This document shows, piece after piece, positions 1 to 7,762 of a stretch of DNA of 41,660 nucleotides. Within the stretch, counting starts at the first letter, position 1; the number at the start of each line of letters is the position of its first letter. The notes under the pieces were generated by a model. The model was not told where the DNA came from. It saw nothing but the letters and a program-made list of their open reading frames with translations, and ran no database searches. A program made the translations under genes and the position numbers. Source of the DNA: a virus. Location: IMG/VR virus record IMGVR_UViG_3300025846_000005, positions 1 through 41,660 of that record; one strand, written 5' to 3'.

Positions 1-127
1 ATCAGTTACAGATGCAATGGAAACTTACTATAAGATTAAACTTCAACTCATGCTCGTAAATTATGATGAAGACCACTGGTTTACCTGTAAGGGTGCAGAC
101 GGAAAGTATATCTTTATCCTACTCAAT
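1..127. repeat. Terminal direct repeat, left copy (circular assembly overlap)
   Basis: Bases 1-127 are identical to 41534-41660. The repeat lies inside the portal gene, and joining 41533 to base 1 restores one uninterrupted reading frame. The length of 127 equals a common assembler k-mer, so this is most simply the overlap of a circular contig and not a biological terminal redundancy. Confidence 0.95.
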
Positions 128-748
128 AGTGATGCAATCGATGCAAACGTTAAGATAGGTGTACAAGCCGAATCTAACTTACCACTCGATAAAGCCCAAA
201 TCCGTAATACTTCAATGGACTTATGGAAAGCTGGCAATGCCATTGATTATCGTACATTAATGGAAGACTTAGGCTTACCTGACCCTGAACAACGTGCAGA
301 ACGCTACCTCAAAGAAAAGACAGACCCTATCAACTTCTTGCGCTCACTTGAAGTTAGTCAGATTAACTCAGATGCCGAAGCTGATATTCAGTTACTGCTT
401 GCTAAAAAGAAACCAGAGGAAAAAGATGATTACGATGCTGAATACCTAAACTACTACAATAAAGTAGTGGCAAGTAATCGATTCCAAAAGATGAAGCCAG
501 ACGCACAACAAAGAGTTATGGCTTACTTGATGATCGTTCAGCACGTTGCCCAACAATCTGCTAACTTACAAGCTTTATCGCTTGATGCTGCTGATTTATT
601 AAGCCCACTACCTCAACCAATGGCACAACCCGGCGCACCTAGTCCAGCACCCAACGAAGCACCAACTCAACCAATGACAGGTCAACAAGCCACAGGTAAC
701 TTACCTACGCCACCAGTTCAAGCACAAACACCATCACCCGTGTTATAA
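2..748 (+). CDS. Portal protein, C-terminal part (continues from 40203-41533)
   Basis: This is the 3' part of the portal gene that begins at 40203. Across the circular junction the gene is 2079 nt and encodes 692 aa. The portal forms the dodecameric ring at the head vertex through which DNA is packaged and ejected. This part is mostly helical and acidic, and it ends in a Pro/Gln/Ala-rich tail of about 45 residues, typical of flexible portal C-termini. The first internal ATG at 17 is only a downstream methionine, not the true start. The stop codon overlaps an extended -10 box (741-749). The scaffold gene follows 25 bp later. Confidence 0.85.
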   Translation, partial: SVTDAMETYYKIKLQLMLVNYDEDHWFTCKGADGKYIFILLNSDAIDANVKIGVQAESNLPLDKAQIRNTSMDLWKAGNAIDYRTLMEDLGLPDPEQRAERYLKEKTDPINFLRSLEVSQINSDAEADIQLLLAKKKPEEKDDYDAEYLNYYNKVVASNRFQKMKPDAQQRVMAYLMIVQHVAQQSANLQALSLDAADLLSPLPQPMAQPGAPSPAPNEAPTQPMTGQQATGNLPTPPVQAQTPSPVL

Positions 749-749
749 T
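741..749 (+). promoter_or_regulatory. Extended -10 promoter at the portal stop codon
   Basis: TGTTATAAT is a perfect extended -10 box overlapping the last codons of the portal gene. A Shine-Dalgarno sequence (AAGGAG) and the scaffold start follow within 25 nt. No convincing -35 is seen. It would give the scaffold gene its own transcript with a very short leader. Confidence 0.5.
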
Positions 750-773
750 GTAAACATAATTAAGGAGAAGTCT

Positions 774-1649
774 ATGCCCGATATACAGGATGACAAAACT
801 AATGAACGTGAAGTTAAACTTGACCCAAGCCAACAACTTGATTGGGGCGATGTCGATATTCGTATTGACGGTAAAGAACCAATCGTTGAAGATAAAAAAG
901 AAGATGACAAATCAGCAGATGGGGATGATTCCCAAGATGATGGCGAAGAAATCGAACAGTTTAACGAACCTGATCCTATCGTCCTACCAGCCGACCCAGG
1001 AACTTATGCCCCAAGTGATTATTCATTTGAAGTTGAAACACTAGATGGCGTAAAGACTAAGATTAATACACCTGATGAAGCCGAGGCATTTATTAATAAA
1101 GAATCTGACAACTTATCCGTTGCCCAACAACTATCTTTGATGCGTAAGACTACAGCAATGGAGTCTAAGTTAGAAAAAGACAAGTCTGATTATGATAAGA
1201 AAAAGACTGACTTTGATTCAAAGAAAACCGAATTAGATGGACGCATAGAAACGATTAATAGTATTGCCTCTGAAATAAACTACCTTATATCTAAAGGTAA
1301 ACTTCCAGCAGTCGATGAAAAGTATATGAATACCGATTGGACCGACCCACTTGTTTCTAAACAAACAGGTGTTAAAGAACAACTAGCTTTACTTACTTAT
1401 ATGCGCGATGAAAATGATGCTAGGGCTAAAGCTGGTATTAAACCATTTAGTTCAGTCATGGATGCCTATAACCAGATGGAACTTGAGAAGCGAGACAATA
1501 CAGAGGTTGATGTTAAAAAGCAACAGGCCCAAGCTCGTAAAGATGCCAGTGCTAGAGTTGCAGGTAGTTCACCAAACCCAGTAAACATGGCACCAAAAGG
1601 TATTGCAGTTGGACGCGCGCTATCACTAGATAGTCTTGAAAGTTTCTAA
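774..1649 (+). CDS. Probable scaffolding protein
   Basis: This encodes 291 aa between portal and major capsid genes, the usual place for a scaffold in podoviruses. The first 75 residues are strongly acidic (many D/E). A charged helical stretch with coiled-coil character follows at about 120-165 (rich in K/D/E), and the C-terminal half is basic and Ala-rich. Scaffolds of this type bind coat protein through a basic C-terminus and leave the procapsid before packaging. The start is preceded by AAGGAG at a normal distance. No enzymatic motif is visible. The assignment rests on position and composition. Confidence 0.7.
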   Translation: MPDIQDDKTNEREVKLDPSQQLDWGDVDIRIDGKEPIVEDKKEDDKSADGDDSQDDGEEIEQFNEPDPIVLPADPGTYAPSDYSFEVETLDGVKTKINTPDEAEAFINKESDNLSVAQQLSLMRKTTAMESKLEKDKSDYDKKKTDFDSKKTELDGRIETINSIASEINYLISKGKLPAVDEKYMNTDWTDPLVSKQTGVKEQLALLTYMRDENDARAKAGIKPFSSVMDAYNQMELEKRDNTEVDVKKQQAQARKDASARVAGSSPNPVNMAPKGIAVGRALSLDSLESF

Positions 1650-1671
1650 CCTATTGCATAAATAAAACATA

Positions 1672-1721
1672 TATAATATTATGTTAGTAATGGCCTCCCT
1701 AGACGGAGGCTTTTTATTTTT
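1672..1721 (+). promoter_or_regulatory. -10 box followed by hairpin/U-tract before the capsid gene
   Basis: TATAAT (1672-1677) is followed 15 nt later by a hairpin, GCCTCC/GGAGGC (1693-1698 and 1705-1710, loop CTAGAC), and then TTTTTATTTTT. The hairpin is a good intrinsic terminator for the upstream unit. The -10 box lies in front of it, so a transcript starting here would carry the hairpin near its 5' end. AAGGAG and the capsid start follow. Confidence 0.6.
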
Positions 1722-1762
1722 ATAAGCTACCGAGCAACTAACTAATAATAAAAGGAGTCATT

Positions 1763-2827
1763 ATGACAGCAACAGCCCAAAATGACCGAGTCAATAACAT
1801 TACCTTAGAGGACATTAACTCTAGTATTGTTGACACGGTAAACAAATCAAGCCAAATTATGAAGAGGATTGTGGCTAATCCTAAACCTTGGAATGGTCGT
1901 GTATTCCGAAGTCCTATCTTCACTAACAACTCAAGCCTAGGCAAGAGTTTTAAGGGTGCAGAGACTTTCGATACTACTATCGATTTCAATACACAGCAAA
2001 TGAGTTGGTATCCAACCGGATATGCACAACCAGTCGGTGTCAGTTTAGTAGAGCAATCTATTAACAAAACTCCAGCCGGTGTTATCAGCCTAACCGATGG
2101 TTCATACCAATACTCACAAAACTCGATGATTACAGCCCTTGGCTCAATCTTCTACGGTTTTGGTGTTGGCAATGACTTTGACGGTCTTGGTAACATTGTT
2201 GATGATGGTACAAGCACATCAACATACGCAGGTTTAACCCGAGCAAGTTTCCCAACCATCAATGCTTTCTTAGTAAACGCTACTGCCAACACGCTTGACT
2301 TAGCTACTATGTACGCAGCTGATGACGGTTCAACAATCTCTGGTGACCAGAGCGAAACGACAAACCTATTACTATCAGACCCTACAGTATGGAGCTACTA
2401 CTCAAGCCTATTGCAATCTGCACAGTTTGCAACTTACAACGCTATGGGTGGTTCATTCACTACTGCAGATAACGCTGTTAAACAAGCTGGCACTGGTCTT
2501 AACCTTGCTGGTGGTTCTACAAGTGTTACATTCCGTGGTAAAGACTTTGTTCGCGACCAAAAAGCTCCATCAGGTACGATCAACTTCATCAACGAGAAAT
2601 GGTTCCAATTCCGTAGCCTACCTATTAACACGCTTAATATGGTTGCTACAACTGAAACCGTTACAAATGGTGCATACGATAACTACAAAGTTAGTGCCTT
2701 CCAATTCCGTAAGTATATCCAACCAGTTGGTCAACTTGCAGAAGTCGGTATCTTCGTTATGTACGGTAACTTAATCTGCTTAAACCCAAATCGTTGCGCT
2801 AAAATTAGCGGCATCACTGGCGTTTAA
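1763..2827 (+). CDS. Major capsid protein
   Basis: This encodes 354 aa directly downstream of portal and scaffold, with its own promoter/hairpin leader and a strong AAGGAG Shine-Dalgarno sequence. The protein is rich in Ser, Thr, Asn and Gly with regularly spaced aromatics and almost no Cys, as expected for an HK97-fold coat protein. The order portal-scaffold-coat supports the call. I do not see a family signature by eye. The gene uses C-ending codons more than the small early genes do, consistent with high expression. Confidence 0.75.
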   Translation: MTATAQNDRVNNITLEDINSSIVDTVNKSSQIMKRIVANPKPWNGRVFRSPIFTNNSSLGKSFKGAETFDTTIDFNTQQMSWYPTGYAQPVGVSLVEQSINKTPAGVISLTDGSYQYSQNSMITALGSIFYGFGVGNDFDGLGNIVDDGTSTSTYAGLTRASFPTINAFLVNATANTLDLATMYAADDGSTISGDQSETTNLLLSDPTVWSYYSSLLQSAQFATYNAMGGSFTTADNAVKQAGTGLNLAGGSTSVTFRGKDFVRDQKAPSGTINFINEKWFQFRSLPINTLNMVATTETVTNGAYDNYKVSAFQFRKYIQPVGQLAEVGIFVMYGNLICLNPNRCAKISGITGV

Positions 2828-2857
2828 TAATAAATAAAGTATAAAGGAGAAAATAAT

Positions 2858-3592
2858 ATGTCATTAGCAGCAACAATTCAGATAACAGACCAAGACATCC
2901 AAAGTACTTCTGCCTCACAAGGTTGTGAAGCTCTTGGACAAATCGCAGGCACATCAGATGGTCGTACATTCGCTTACGCATTGAACGGTGCAGCTATTCT
3001 AGCCGGTGGTAAGATTACTCAAGCCCCAGCAGTTGTAGCAAATAGCGTTTCACAGACAATCGGCACAGCACAGACAATCGGTTCAACAACCATTAGTTAC
3101 ACAATCGGTGCAACTGCAATCGCTCAAGATCAATACAAAGGTGGCTACTTCGTAGTTGTCTCTGGCACTGGTCTTGGTCAAATGATGAGAGTTACTGGTA
3201 ACACAGCAGCAACAGCAGCTGGTAGTTATGCAATCATTGTTAAATTAGACCGCCCACTAGCAGTCGGTTTGGCAACGACAAGTGTTGTTTCCCTAGTTCC
3301 TAACCAGTTCGCTGGCTCAGTAATTATGGCTAGCAACGCCGCTCCAGCAATGCCCGTAACAGGCGCTCCAGTTGCAGCAATCCCAGCAAATGCTTACTAC
3401 TGGTCACAAATCGGTGGTATGGCATCTATCTTAAGTGATGGTGCTATTACAAAGAATGCAGGTGCTATTCCTTCAAACGGTGTAGACGGTGCAGTCGAAA
3501 TACTAGTAGATGCAACTGTTACTAAAATCATTGGATATGCTCCAGAACTAACAGTTACTGCAACTTACAGTCCATTAATACTAACTATCTAA
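2858..3592 (+). CDS. Structural protein, likely capsid-associated (decoration/stabilising)
   Basis: This encodes 244 aa and starts 30 bp after the capsid gene behind AAGGAG. It is Ala/Gly/Ile/Thr-rich with alternating hydrophobic and small residues throughout, indicating an all-beta fold. Proteins of this kind next to the coat gene are commonly virion components attached to the head. No catalytic motif or signal peptide is seen. A different structural role cannot be excluded. Confidence 0.5.
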   Translation: MSLAATIQITDQDIQSTSASQGCEALGQIAGTSDGRTFAYALNGAAILAGGKITQAPAVVANSVSQTIGTAQTIGSTTISYTIGATAIAQDQYKGGYFVVVSGTGLGQMMRVTGNTAATAAGSYAIIVKLDRPLAVGLATTSVVSLVPNQFAGSVIMASNAAPAMPVTGAPVAAIPANAYYWSQIGGMASILSDGAITKNAGAIPSNGVDGAVEILVDATVTKIIGYAPELTVTATYSPLILTI

Positions 3593-3602
3593 GGAGAATT
3601 AT

Positions 3603-4130
3603 ATGACACAATATATTGAAGACTCCGTAGTTGGACAGTTTGTAAAGCAGAATGGTTTGAACACAAAAGAACCAGTTAAGTTTACAAGCACACTAGCAGT
3701 TACAGGAGCATCTACCCTCACAGGTGTTGCTACTTTTACGGCTGCCCCAGTATTTACAGCAGGAGTTCCATCAGGATCTGTTCTTAGAACTATTACCGAT
3801 AGTGCTGCAGCAGGAGCAACAGTTGTTCTAACCGCAGCAAAATCAGGTCAGACGTTTAATAACGCTTCAACGAGTGGTAGCCCATCATGGACATTACCAA
3901 CAGCAGCAAATGGTTTGTGGTACACTTTCACAACATCAAATGTTACTGCAGGGTTTACGGTTACAGGCGGAACAATGAAAGTTAAGACCAGTGCGACTGG
4001 TACAACTCTATCTGGTACGACTTTGACGAATACTCAAGGTACAGCCGTAGTCAATGACACTATCACATTAGTTTGTGATGGAACTGTCTGGCGCATGGTT
4101 GCTCAATCAGGTATCTTTGCCTGCGCTTAA
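3603..4130 (+). CDS. Fibre-like structural protein, possible head fibre
   Basis: This encodes 175 aa. An N-terminal region of about 20 residues is followed by a short repetitive beta stretch (TLAVTGASTLTGVATFTA, about residues 29-46) and a Gly/Thr/Ser-rich beta domain of about 120 residues. The repetitive stretch recurs almost unchanged in the protein at 7763-8674, suggesting a shared shaft or trimerisation element. The gene follows the capsid and presumed decoration genes by 10 bp and ends at a strong terminator, so a head-surface fibre is likely. Confidence 0.45.
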   Translation: MTQYIEDSVVGQFVKQNGLNTKEPVKFTSTLAVTGASTLTGVATFTAAPVFTAGVPSGSVLRTITDSAAAGATVVLTAAKSGQTFNNASTSGSPSWTLPTAANGLWYTFTTSNVTAGFTVTGGTMKVKTSATGTTLSGTTLTNTQGTAVVNDTITLVCDGTVWRMVAQSGIFACA

Positions 4131-4149
4131 TAAAACCAAAACTATAACT

Positions 4150-4185
4150 CAGACCCTTGAAACTCAGGGGTCTGTTTTGTTTTTA
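4150..4185 (+). terminator. Intrinsic terminator after the capsid operon
   Basis: The stem CAGACCC/GGGTCTG (4150-4156 and 4168-4174) is followed directly by TTTTGTTTTT. It closes the capsid transcription unit 20 bp after the stop codon. Confidence 0.8.
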
Positions 4186-4194
4186 CAATGTTTA

Positions 4195-4203
4195 TGCTAT
4201 ATT
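4195..4203 (+). promoter_or_regulatory. Extended -10 promoter predicting a leaderless mRNA
   Basis: TGCTATATT is an extended -10 box that ends 6 nt before the ATG at 4210. Transcription would begin on or next to the A of the start codon. No Shine-Dalgarno sequence precedes that ATG, in agreement with leaderless initiation. Confidence 0.5.
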
Positions 4204-4209
4204 TAATTC

Positions 4210-4410
4210 ATGAATATGCAATCCCTATCAGAAAGGCGCACAGCAGTCGAAACCAAGTTTTCAGAACTGCAAAAACAGCAACAACAAACTAGTGAAGAGA
4301 TGCTACGGTTACAAGGAGAATACCGTACTATTTTAGACCTTATTAAATTAGAAGATGCCCCAATGGAGGCAAACGAAATTAAAACGCAGGATACAAAGGA
4401 GAAAAAATAA
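4210..4410 (+). CDS. Small coiled-coil protein
   Basis: This encodes 66 aa, almost all helical, with a Gln/Glu/Lys-rich heptad pattern at about residues 5-45. There is no ribosome binding site, and the start appears to coincide with the transcription start from the -10 box at 4198-4203. The stop overlaps the next start (TAATG). Function is unknown. Its position suggests a minor virion or assembly protein. Confidence 0.6.
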   Translation: MNMQSLSERRTAVETKFSELQKQQQQTSEEMLRLQGEYRTILDLIKLEDAPMEANEIKTQDTKEKK

Positions 4411-4994
4411 TGTCGATTAATCCAAAGTACGCAGGCGTAACGTCAGTCGGTGTTGGTACAATTAGCGAAGACCAGACTAACCCAGAAGCTACCCTTAATG
4501 GAGCTAGTGAGTACGAATATATAACTCTAGTAAATCCTTTACCTTTTGACTTTAAGGGTAAAGTAGCCCAGAGTCGACCAGTTAGCGCACCTATTAGAAT
4601 TGTAAATGGCAGAGAGAAGGGCGTTGATGAGGCTTCGCTTCGCGCGGCTGGACTAGATTTACGAAACGCCGATCACCCAAGCAATGCCCATGTTACTAAT
4701 ATTATAGTGATTAAATCGGGTCAAACGATTAATCTAAGAGGTGATGAAGCCCAAGTTATCGTTCGACAGTTAGTCAATGAAATTATGGGTTATGAGAATA
4801 AGACCCTGCAAATCGGCGCACCTACCTATCGTAAAGAAGTTGAGGATAGGGTCATTGTGGGACGTAAAAGCATTGATGACTTATTAGGTGGTTATAAGAC
4901 ACAAACCGAGTTAGTCGATGAAGCTTTAGCACATAAAAATGAAGAAGTAGCGTTTCCTGATGCCCAACCTGAAGTTAAACCAGTAAAGAAATAA
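4410..4994 (+). CDS. Unknown protein of the structural region
   Basis: This encodes 194 aa, starting in a TAATG overlap with the upstream coiled-coil gene behind AAGGAG. It has a mixed alpha/beta composition with an N-terminal beta-rich half, and contains no Cys or TM segment. The C-terminus is charged. No family is recognised. Co-translation with its neighbours suggests a virion-associated or assembly function. Confidence 0.6.
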   Translation: MSINPKYAGVTSVGVGTISEDQTNPEATLNGASEYEYITLVNPLPFDFKGKVAQSRPVSAPIRIVNGREKGVDEASLRAAGLDLRNADHPSNAHVTNIIVIKSGQTINLRGDEAQVIVRQLVNEIMGYENKTLQIGAPTYRKEVEDRVIVGRKSIDDLLGGYKTQTELVDEALAHKNEEVAFPDAQPEVKPVKK

Positions 4995-4995
4995 T

Positions 4996-5805
4996 ATGGT
5001 CGATAAATATAGGTCGATAATTGAAGATTTAGACAATATAATCGACGGCAAAAACTCCGAGATTGATACACTAACTCGTTCGATTAATGCCCTATCACAA
5101 CAACACAAGTCGATGAAACTTGACTTTGACAAAGAATTAGTCACCAAATCAGCCAAGACTGAGGCAGAATTAGACGACAGACTTAAAAATAGGCGTAAAG
5201 ACTTGTCTGATATAGAGAATGATATTTTACGACATAAGGAAATAATCGCTAACCTGACCAAACAATCAATTAGTGAACAGAATAATCTAAAACTAGCCCA
5301 AGAGTGTGGTAAAACGCAGAAAAATGCTATCGATAAAGAGATTACTGGGCTATCAACCACTAAGGATTCCCTAAACTTACAAATATCATCTGCGAAATCA
5401 GAAGTCATAGCTCTGCAAACCGAAAAGACCACAATACAGACTGAAATAGCTAATCTAAACAATAGTATTAATGTAGTAAGCGAGAAATTAGCGTTTGAAA
5501 CTGAGGAAATCAACCAGGTAGACTTCAAACTAGAAGAGTTAAAGCGAACGTACGACTTTGAGAGTGCCAACAACGAAAATAACGAAAAACTAGCGCAGTC
5601 TAGGTTAAATGATATAAATAGACAACTGCAGAACGCTACTCAATCATTGCAGGTATTAAAGTCAGAAGAAGATACGTTAAGGCAAGACTTCGCCGATTGG
5701 TCAATGAAACTGACCGAGAAGGAATCACAACTACGTATGCGCGAGGAAAGAGTCAATGCGCAAGAAAAGCGCGTATTCAACTATGCTAAGTTTACTGGTT
5801 TGTGA
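4996..5805 (+). CDS. Long coiled-coil protein
   Basis: This encodes 269 aa, predicted to be almost continuous alpha-helix with heptad periodicity from about residue 5 to 260 and very few Pro or Gly. It contains no Cys except near residue 112. It starts 2 bp after the previous gene with no strong Shine-Dalgarno sequence, so it is probably translationally coupled. Such rod proteins in a structural operon may be internal or appendage components. No specific function can be assigned. Confidence 0.6.
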   Translation: MVDKYRSIIEDLDNIIDGKNSEIDTLTRSINALSQQHKSMKLDFDKELVTKSAKTEAELDDRLKNRRKDLSDIENDILRHKEIIANLTKQSISEQNNLKLAQECGKTQKNAIDKEITGLSTTKDSLNLQISSAKSEVIALQTEKTTIQTEIANLNNSINVVSEKLAFETEEINQVDFKLEELKRTYDFESANNENNEKLAQSRLNDINRQLQNATQSLQVLKSEEDTLRQDFADWSMKLTEKESQLRMREERVNAQEKRVFNYAKFTGL

Positions 5806-5847
5806 TATGATTTAAATAAAGGATTGCCCTACGGGGCTTTTATTTAT
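5803..5847 (+). promoter_or_regulatory. Extended -10 plus UACG-loop hairpin leader
   Basis: TGATATGAT (-10 at 5806-5811) overlaps the upstream stop codon region. The hairpin GCCC-TACG-GGGC follows at 5826-5837; its loop is a UNCG-type tetraloop, and TTTTATTTA comes next. AAGGAG and the ATG at 5858 complete the leader. The arrangement matches those before 1763, 7211 and 22209. Confidence 0.55.
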
Positions 5848-5857
5848 AAGGAGAATT

Positions 5858-6157
5858 ATGGTAGACCCAATTAGTCCAAACAGTCGTGAGTCAATCGGAG
5901 CGATAGATTCCATATCTAGGGACTTCTTTTATTTAGAAGGCACATCACCAACTGGCGCATTAAATGTTAATGCTAGTGTACAATTCCCTGGTCTTATAGA
6001 GGAACAGTATGATTATGTCTCTGTTGCTTACCCTATTGATACGACTGAGGTCTATACATTTAAGTCAGGTGGCGCAGGTGGTACAACAGTAGCTACTATC
6101 ACCATAGTTTACTTGGATAATACGAAAGCCAACTTAAGCACAGTAACGAGGTCTTAA
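5858..6157 (+). CDS. Small structural-region protein
   Basis: This encodes 99 aa with a good AAGGAG, and its stop adjoins the next start. The second half is beta-rich (alternating V/T/I) and resembles short phage virion proteins. No motif is recognised. It leads the fibre-type operon at 5858-7129. Confidence 0.55.
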   Translation: MVDPISPNSRESIGAIDSISRDFFYLEGTSPTGALNVNASVQFPGLIEEQYDYVSVAYPIDTTEVYTFKSGGAGGTTVATITIVYLDNTKANLSTVTRS

Positions 6158-6946
6158 ATGCCGTATAAATACAACGTCTTCAGCAATAATCTAGATCTTG
6201 TCAATTCATCATCGGCTGGTAGTGGAAATGTAGTCGGACCCGCAACCAATACAGATAACTATATCCCCCAATGGAACGGTGCAGATAGTAAAACCCTAAA
6301 AAATGGCCTAGCTGTACCTGCTGGTGGGTTAGCTGGATTAACGGCACTAGGGTTAAAAGCTGATTTAATCTCCCCAACCTTTACTACCCCGAATATCGGT
6401 ACAGCCACAGGGTCAGCCTCGCTGAATGTTCTCAAGACTGGGGATACGATGAGCGGAACGCTGAATACCTTTACCCTCACGCCTGTTACCAACGCTACCT
6501 ACACGCTAGGCGATTCAACCCACTATAATCTAAACACCTTCACCGACACCCTGACCCTAAACGCCACGGCTTCTTTGAGTGGTGCTAGTGCAGGGGCAGC
6601 GAGTTTAACTGGTAAATTAAATGTTACTGGTGTACAAACTATTTATGTACCGAACCAGACGAATTTCGATGGCAGTATGTTCTTAGGTGATGGTGGGGCA
6701 AACCTATCTCATTCTGCTGGTAATGACGGTCAATTTAACCTAGGGTTTGGTATAGGAACATTGAATGCACTTACAACTGGGCAAAACAACGTGGCGGTTG
6801 GTTCAAGGGCTTTGACTCGTGTAACCACTGGTGTTGAGAATACAGCCATAGGTGGTGGTGCACTATTCCAGATTACTACTGGTAATAGCAAGCGTAGTAG
6901 TAGAGGCAGACTTATAATGCAAATTGAAGGTATTAAAAGGGGGTAA
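6158..6946 (+). CDS. Tail fibre/spike-like protein
   Basis: This encodes 262 aa. The N-terminal region may attach to the virion. The middle is Thr/Asn/Gly-rich beta repeat. Two repeats of the type TGxxNxAxGxxAL (about residues 208-240) match the head repeats of trimeric adhesins and phage fibres. The protein then ends abruptly in a basic, unrelated 20-residue tail (residues 243-262), suggesting loss of the original receptor-binding tip or a frameshift. There is no Shine-Dalgarno sequence; translation is probably coupled to the preceding gene. Confidence 0.65.
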   Translation: MPYKYNVFSNNLDLVNSSSAGSGNVVGPATNTDNYIPQWNGADSKTLKNGLAVPAGGLAGLTALGLKADLISPTFTTPNIGTATGSASLNVLKTGDTMSGTLNTFTLTPVTNATYTLGDSTHYNLNTFTDTLTLNATASLSGASAGAASLTGKLNVTGVQTIYVPNQTNFDGSMFLGDGGANLSHSAGNDGQFNLGFGIGTLNALTTGQNNVAVGSRALTRVTTGVENTAIGGGALFQITTGNSKRSSRGRLIMQIEGIKRG

Positions 6947-6947
6947 T

Positions 6948-7067
6948 ATGGTAACATTTTTATTCTGTTTATTATGCCTAGCTGTAGTAGCTATGTTTGC
7001 ATTGATTATATGGTGGATAATAATGGTTTTTAATATTTATAAGAGGAGATACAGTATATGGAATTAA
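6948..7067 (+). CDS. 39-aa single-TM protein
   Basis: This small gene begins 1 bp after the fibre gene. Residues 3-29 are a continuous hydrophobic segment, followed by a basic tail (IYKRRYS). It overlaps the start of the 23-aa gene at 7058. It could be a membrane-active small protein; no function is recognised. The coding call rests on position, composition and tight spacing. Confidence 0.45.
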   Translation: MVTFLFCLLCLAVVAMFALIIWWIIMVFNIYKRRYSIWN

Positions 7068-7129
7068 GCGATATTAAAACAGTAGAACAAGCTAAAGACC
7101 AAGCCAAAGAATTAAAATCAAAAGAATAA
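7058..7129 (+). CDS. 23-aa peptide
   Basis: This short charged helical peptide (starts MELSDIKTVEQ, ends ELKSKE) has an AGAGGAGA ribosome binding site 7 nt before ATG. It overlaps the 39-aa gene by 10 nt. The strong site is the main support for translation. Function is unknown. Confidence 0.35.
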   Translation: MELSDIKTVEQAKDQAKELKSKE

Positions 7130-7146
7130 TACTATTTATTGAAACG

Positions 7147-7197
7147 TGTTATAATTTAATTAAAGGTAGCCCTAGCAATAGGGCTTTTAATTTTTAT
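7147..7197 (+). promoter_or_regulatory. Extended -10 plus GCAA-loop hairpin leader
   Basis: TGTTATAAT (7147-7155) is followed 12 nt later by a 7-bp hairpin, AGCCCTA-GCAA-TAGGGCT (7168-7185), with a GNRA tetraloop, and then TTTTAATTTTT. AAGGAG (7198-7203) and the start at 7211 come next. It is one of the clearest examples of the recurrent promoter-hairpin module in this genome. Confidence 0.65.
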
Positions 7198-7210
7198 AAG
7201 GAGAATGTAC

Positions 7211-7483
7211 ATGGCGTCAAATGCATATATTTCAACTGGTGCAACTACACAAGTTTATACAGGTAGAGTATATTCTTGTTTTATCCAAGTTAATGCCGTT
7301 TTAACAGGAACTATAACGATTATAGATGGTATTGCAGGTACGACAGGAAATGTAGCAGTTATAACAAACCCAACAGTTGGTTCTTCTTTCCGTTACTGGG
7401 GTCTACAAAATGGTCTTAGAATAGTAACATCTACGACTTGCGACATTACTGTAAGTTTTCAATCTAATCAACAACCGAGGTAG
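7211..7483 (+). CDS. Small beta-rich structural protein
   Basis: This encodes 90 aa. The start at 7211 is preferred over the in-frame ATG at 7205 because AAGGAG (7198-7203) leaves 7 nt to 7211 but only 1 nt to 7205. The sequence alternates Thr/Ile/Val/Gly across its whole length, suggesting a small beta-sandwich virion protein. No family is recognised. Confidence 0.55.
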   Translation: MASNAYISTGATTQVYTGRVYSCFIQVNAVLTGTITIIDGIAGTTGNVAVITNPTVGSSFRYWGLQNGLRIVTSTTCDITVSFQSNQQPR

Positions 7484-7485
7484 TC

Positions 7486-7761
7486 ATGATAAAATTAGCC
7501 TCTACTATTTGGTCAGAGACTAACGCTGACGAAACAATCGTCAAGCCTATTTGGAGTGAAACAAATCCAGATGAAACTATTGTCAACCCGATATATAGAC
7601 CTACAAGTGGTAATGGCGAGGCTACGCAATCTACGTTAGCCTTAATTACTACACAGAGTGGTTCAATATTGACGACACAATCTGGTATATCGTTGATGAT
7701 TCAAAGTGGTTCATACAATAGATTAGCGTCTACATTATGGTCAGAAAGTGAGGGAGAATAA
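7486..7761 (+). CDS. Internally repetitive small protein
   Basis: This encodes 91 aa built from two repeat types. WSETNxDETIVxPI is repeated in tandem at about residues 9-35. (T)QSGSxxx units recur three times at about residues 56-76. The N-terminal LASTIWSE is echoed as LASTLWSE near the C-terminus. Such organisation is common in short fibres or collar proteins. It starts 2 bp after the upstream gene and has no strong Shine-Dalgarno sequence. Confidence 0.5.
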   Translation: MIKLASTIWSETNADETIVKPIWSETNPDETIVNPIYRPTSGNGEATQSTLALITTQSGSILTTQSGISLMIQSGSYNRLASTLWSESEGE

Positions 7762-7762
7762 T

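Noticed and set aside
1-127. Natural terminal redundancy of the phage
   Set aside because: The ends lie within the portal gene and the length equals a common assembler k-mer; circular overlap explains it.
17-748. A separate 243-aa protein starting at 17
   Set aside because: The frame is open to the left edge and joins in frame to the portal gene at the right edge.
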